Shown here piece by piece: positions 24,073-24,952 of a stretch of DNA of 24,952 nt. The position numbers were made by a program, and so were the translations under genes. Positions within the stretch are counted from its first letter, which is position 1. Every line of letters begins with the position of its first letter. The notes beneath the pieces were generated by a model. The model saw nothing but the letters and a program-made list of their open reading frames with translations, had not been told where the DNA came from and did not search any database. The DNA is from Acidobacteria bacterium 37-71-11. GTDB lineage: Bacteria; Acidobacteriota; Thermoanaerobaculia; Thermoanaerobaculales; Thermoanaerobaculaceae. The DNA is taken from contig NCBR01000002.1 of assembly GCA_002279285.1 (NCBI GenBank), positions 1-24,952 on the forward strand, in the 5' to 3' direction.

Positions 24073-24952
24073 TCAGTTTTCCGAGGGTGCGCCCTGCCCG
24101 CGAGGACCACCCGCCTCCCCCGCGGAACGGCGCTTCATCTGCCGCGCGACATCGATGAAGGCCCCCGCGTTGCCGATGAAGCGGCGCCAGCTTTCGGGCG
24201 ATTTCCAGATCATGCTCACGAAGTTCAGGAGGCCGGACGGACGTTTGTAGAAGGTGCGGTAGAACCGGAGGTACAGCGCCTCGAGCCGCTCCTTCGTGAA
24301 GCCCCGCGGGATGAATACGAAGTTCGCGCAGTTCATCTTCTCCCAATCCTCGTCGAACTCGCCGTGTTCGAGGATCGTGCGATAGATGGGGGAGCCCGGG
24401 AAGGGGGTGAACTTCGTGAGGTTGACGTCGCTGAACGGGTGACGCACGGCGTAGGCGATGGTGTGGGCGATCGAGTCCTCCGTCTCGCCGGGGATGCCCA
24501 TCATGAACAGACCCTTGACCCGGATGCCCGCCTCGCGTACCTGATGCACGGTCTGTGCGACTTCTTCCAGGTCACTGCTCGTGCGGTGCTTGCTGATGAC
24601 GTCCTGATCCCCGGACTCCACCCCCAGGTTGATCATCCAACATCCCCCCAGCTTGAGGGTCCGGATCAGATCGCCGTCCAGGTGGTTGGGGCGGCCGATG
24701 CAGTTGAAGGTGATGCCGAGATCCCGCGAGCTCAGCTTCTCCACGAACTCCTCGACCCGGGGCTTCTTCAGGGTGAAGTTGTCGTCGTAGATGTTGACGT
24801 GGCGGATCCCGTAGCGGCTCTTGAGGAAGGCAAGGTGGTCGACCAGATACTCCGCGCTGTGGGCGCGGAACGAGCTGCCGAACACGGATCGATCGCAGTA
24901 GCTGCACGAGTAGGGGCAGCCGCGGCTGGTGATGAAGGTGGTGGCCGGCGAG
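24073..24952 (-). CDS. Radical SAM protein, probably B12-binding type, N-terminus beyond the window
   Basis: About 292 residues are visible, and the frame is open to the right edge. The cluster-binding motif CPYSCSYC (codons at 24918, 24906 and 24897) follows TTFITSRG. Next come FRAHSAEYLVDHLAFLKSRYGIRHVNIYDDNFTL, CIGRPNHLDGDLIRTLKLGGCWMINLGVESGDQ, GIRVKGLFMMGIPGETEDSI and FTPFPGSPIYRTILEHGEF. These are the hallmarks of the large family that often has an N-terminal cobalamin-binding domain, which would lie outside the window. Relatives methylate or rearrange lipids, natural products and peptides, so the reaction cannot be told. GC is lower (about 63-65% in the two 60-base stretches counted) than in neighbouring housekeeping genes, and the gene lies beside a truncated tRNA end, which suggests acquired DNA. 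Confidence 0.85.
   Translation of the reverse strand, partial: SPATTFITSRGCPYSCSYCDRSVFGSSFRAHSAEYLVDHLAFLKSRYGIRHVNIYDDNFTLKKPRVEEFVEKLSSRDLGITFNCIGRPNHLDGDLIRTLKLGGCWMINLGVESGDQDVISKHRTSSDLEEVAQTVHQVREAGIRVKGLFMMGIPGETEDSIAHTIAYAVRHPFSDVNLTKFTPFPGSPIYRTILEHGEFDEDWEKMNCANFVFIPRGFTKERLEALYLRFYRTFYKRPSGLLNFVSMIWKSPESWRRFIGNAGAFIDVARQMKRRSAGEAGGPRGQGAPSEN

Noticed and set aside
23741..24090. Complete tmRNA gene ending at 23741
   Set aside because: Short stretches such as GATGTAGGAT resemble tmRNA 3' regions, but there is no tag reading frame ending in Ala-Ala, no GG-rich 5' end pairing with CTTTCGC, and the acceptor strand fits tRNA-Leu better. A covariance search should still be run.

Overview
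High-GC (about 70%) bacterial chromosome segment dominated by conserved housekeeping genes. The window opens inside a plus-strand lytic transglycosylase gene. It then carries a minus-strand SurA-like gene and a plus-strand cluster for NAD synthesis (separate glutaminase and synthetase) plus rsmI. From about 4.6 kb to the right edge every gene is on the minus strand. The gene content (futalosine-pathway mqnA/mqnC, Rho, tig-clpP-clpX-lon, very high GC) suggests a Gram-negative lineage such as Acidobacteriota or a deltaproteobacterium-like group. This is an inference from gene content and style, not a phylogenetic result.

Reading the minus strand in its own direction (right to left): a partial radical SAM gene at the edge is followed by about 300 bases without a gene. 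These end in what looks like the isolated 3' end of a tRNA-Leu. Next comes the protein-quality block tig, clpP, clpX, lon, then engB (GTGA overlap with lon) and rho. A heptamer-repeat locus with a 19-bp inverted repeat separates rho from mqnA, and mqnC follows mqnA across a second heptamer array. Two tandem paralogous multi-pass GT-C-like membrane proteins come next. A near-consensus promoter that overlaps the stop codon of the second one then drives rplU-rpmA-obgE-nadD-rsfS, a sigma-54-activator-like ATPase, and rlmH. A dksA/TraR-type gene with its own perfect -10 box and then holA complete the run.

Functionally the long minus run couples ribosome proteins and ribosome assembly (L21, L27, ObgE, RsfS, RlmH, EngB), NAD synthesis (NadD, with the glutaminase and NadE on the other strand), menaquinone synthesis, transcription control (Rho, DksA-like) and proteolysis/folding (trigger factor, ClpXP, Lon). 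Most genes abut or overlap, often by 4-nt GTGA/ATGA junctions.

Items most worth a second look: (1) an enhancer-binding-protein-like ATPase between rsfS and rlmH with a changed GAFTGA loop and an arginine in place of the Walker B glutamate; (2) 7-bp-period tandem repeats at three gene boundaries, one of them translated as an N-terminal extension of RsmI; (3) a truncated tRNA-Leu 3' end with a local GC dip and a lower-GC radical SAM gene, which resembles a genomic-island border; (4) a split glutaminase/NAD synthetase pair. I found no CRISPR array, rRNA, complete tRNA, transposase or integrase.
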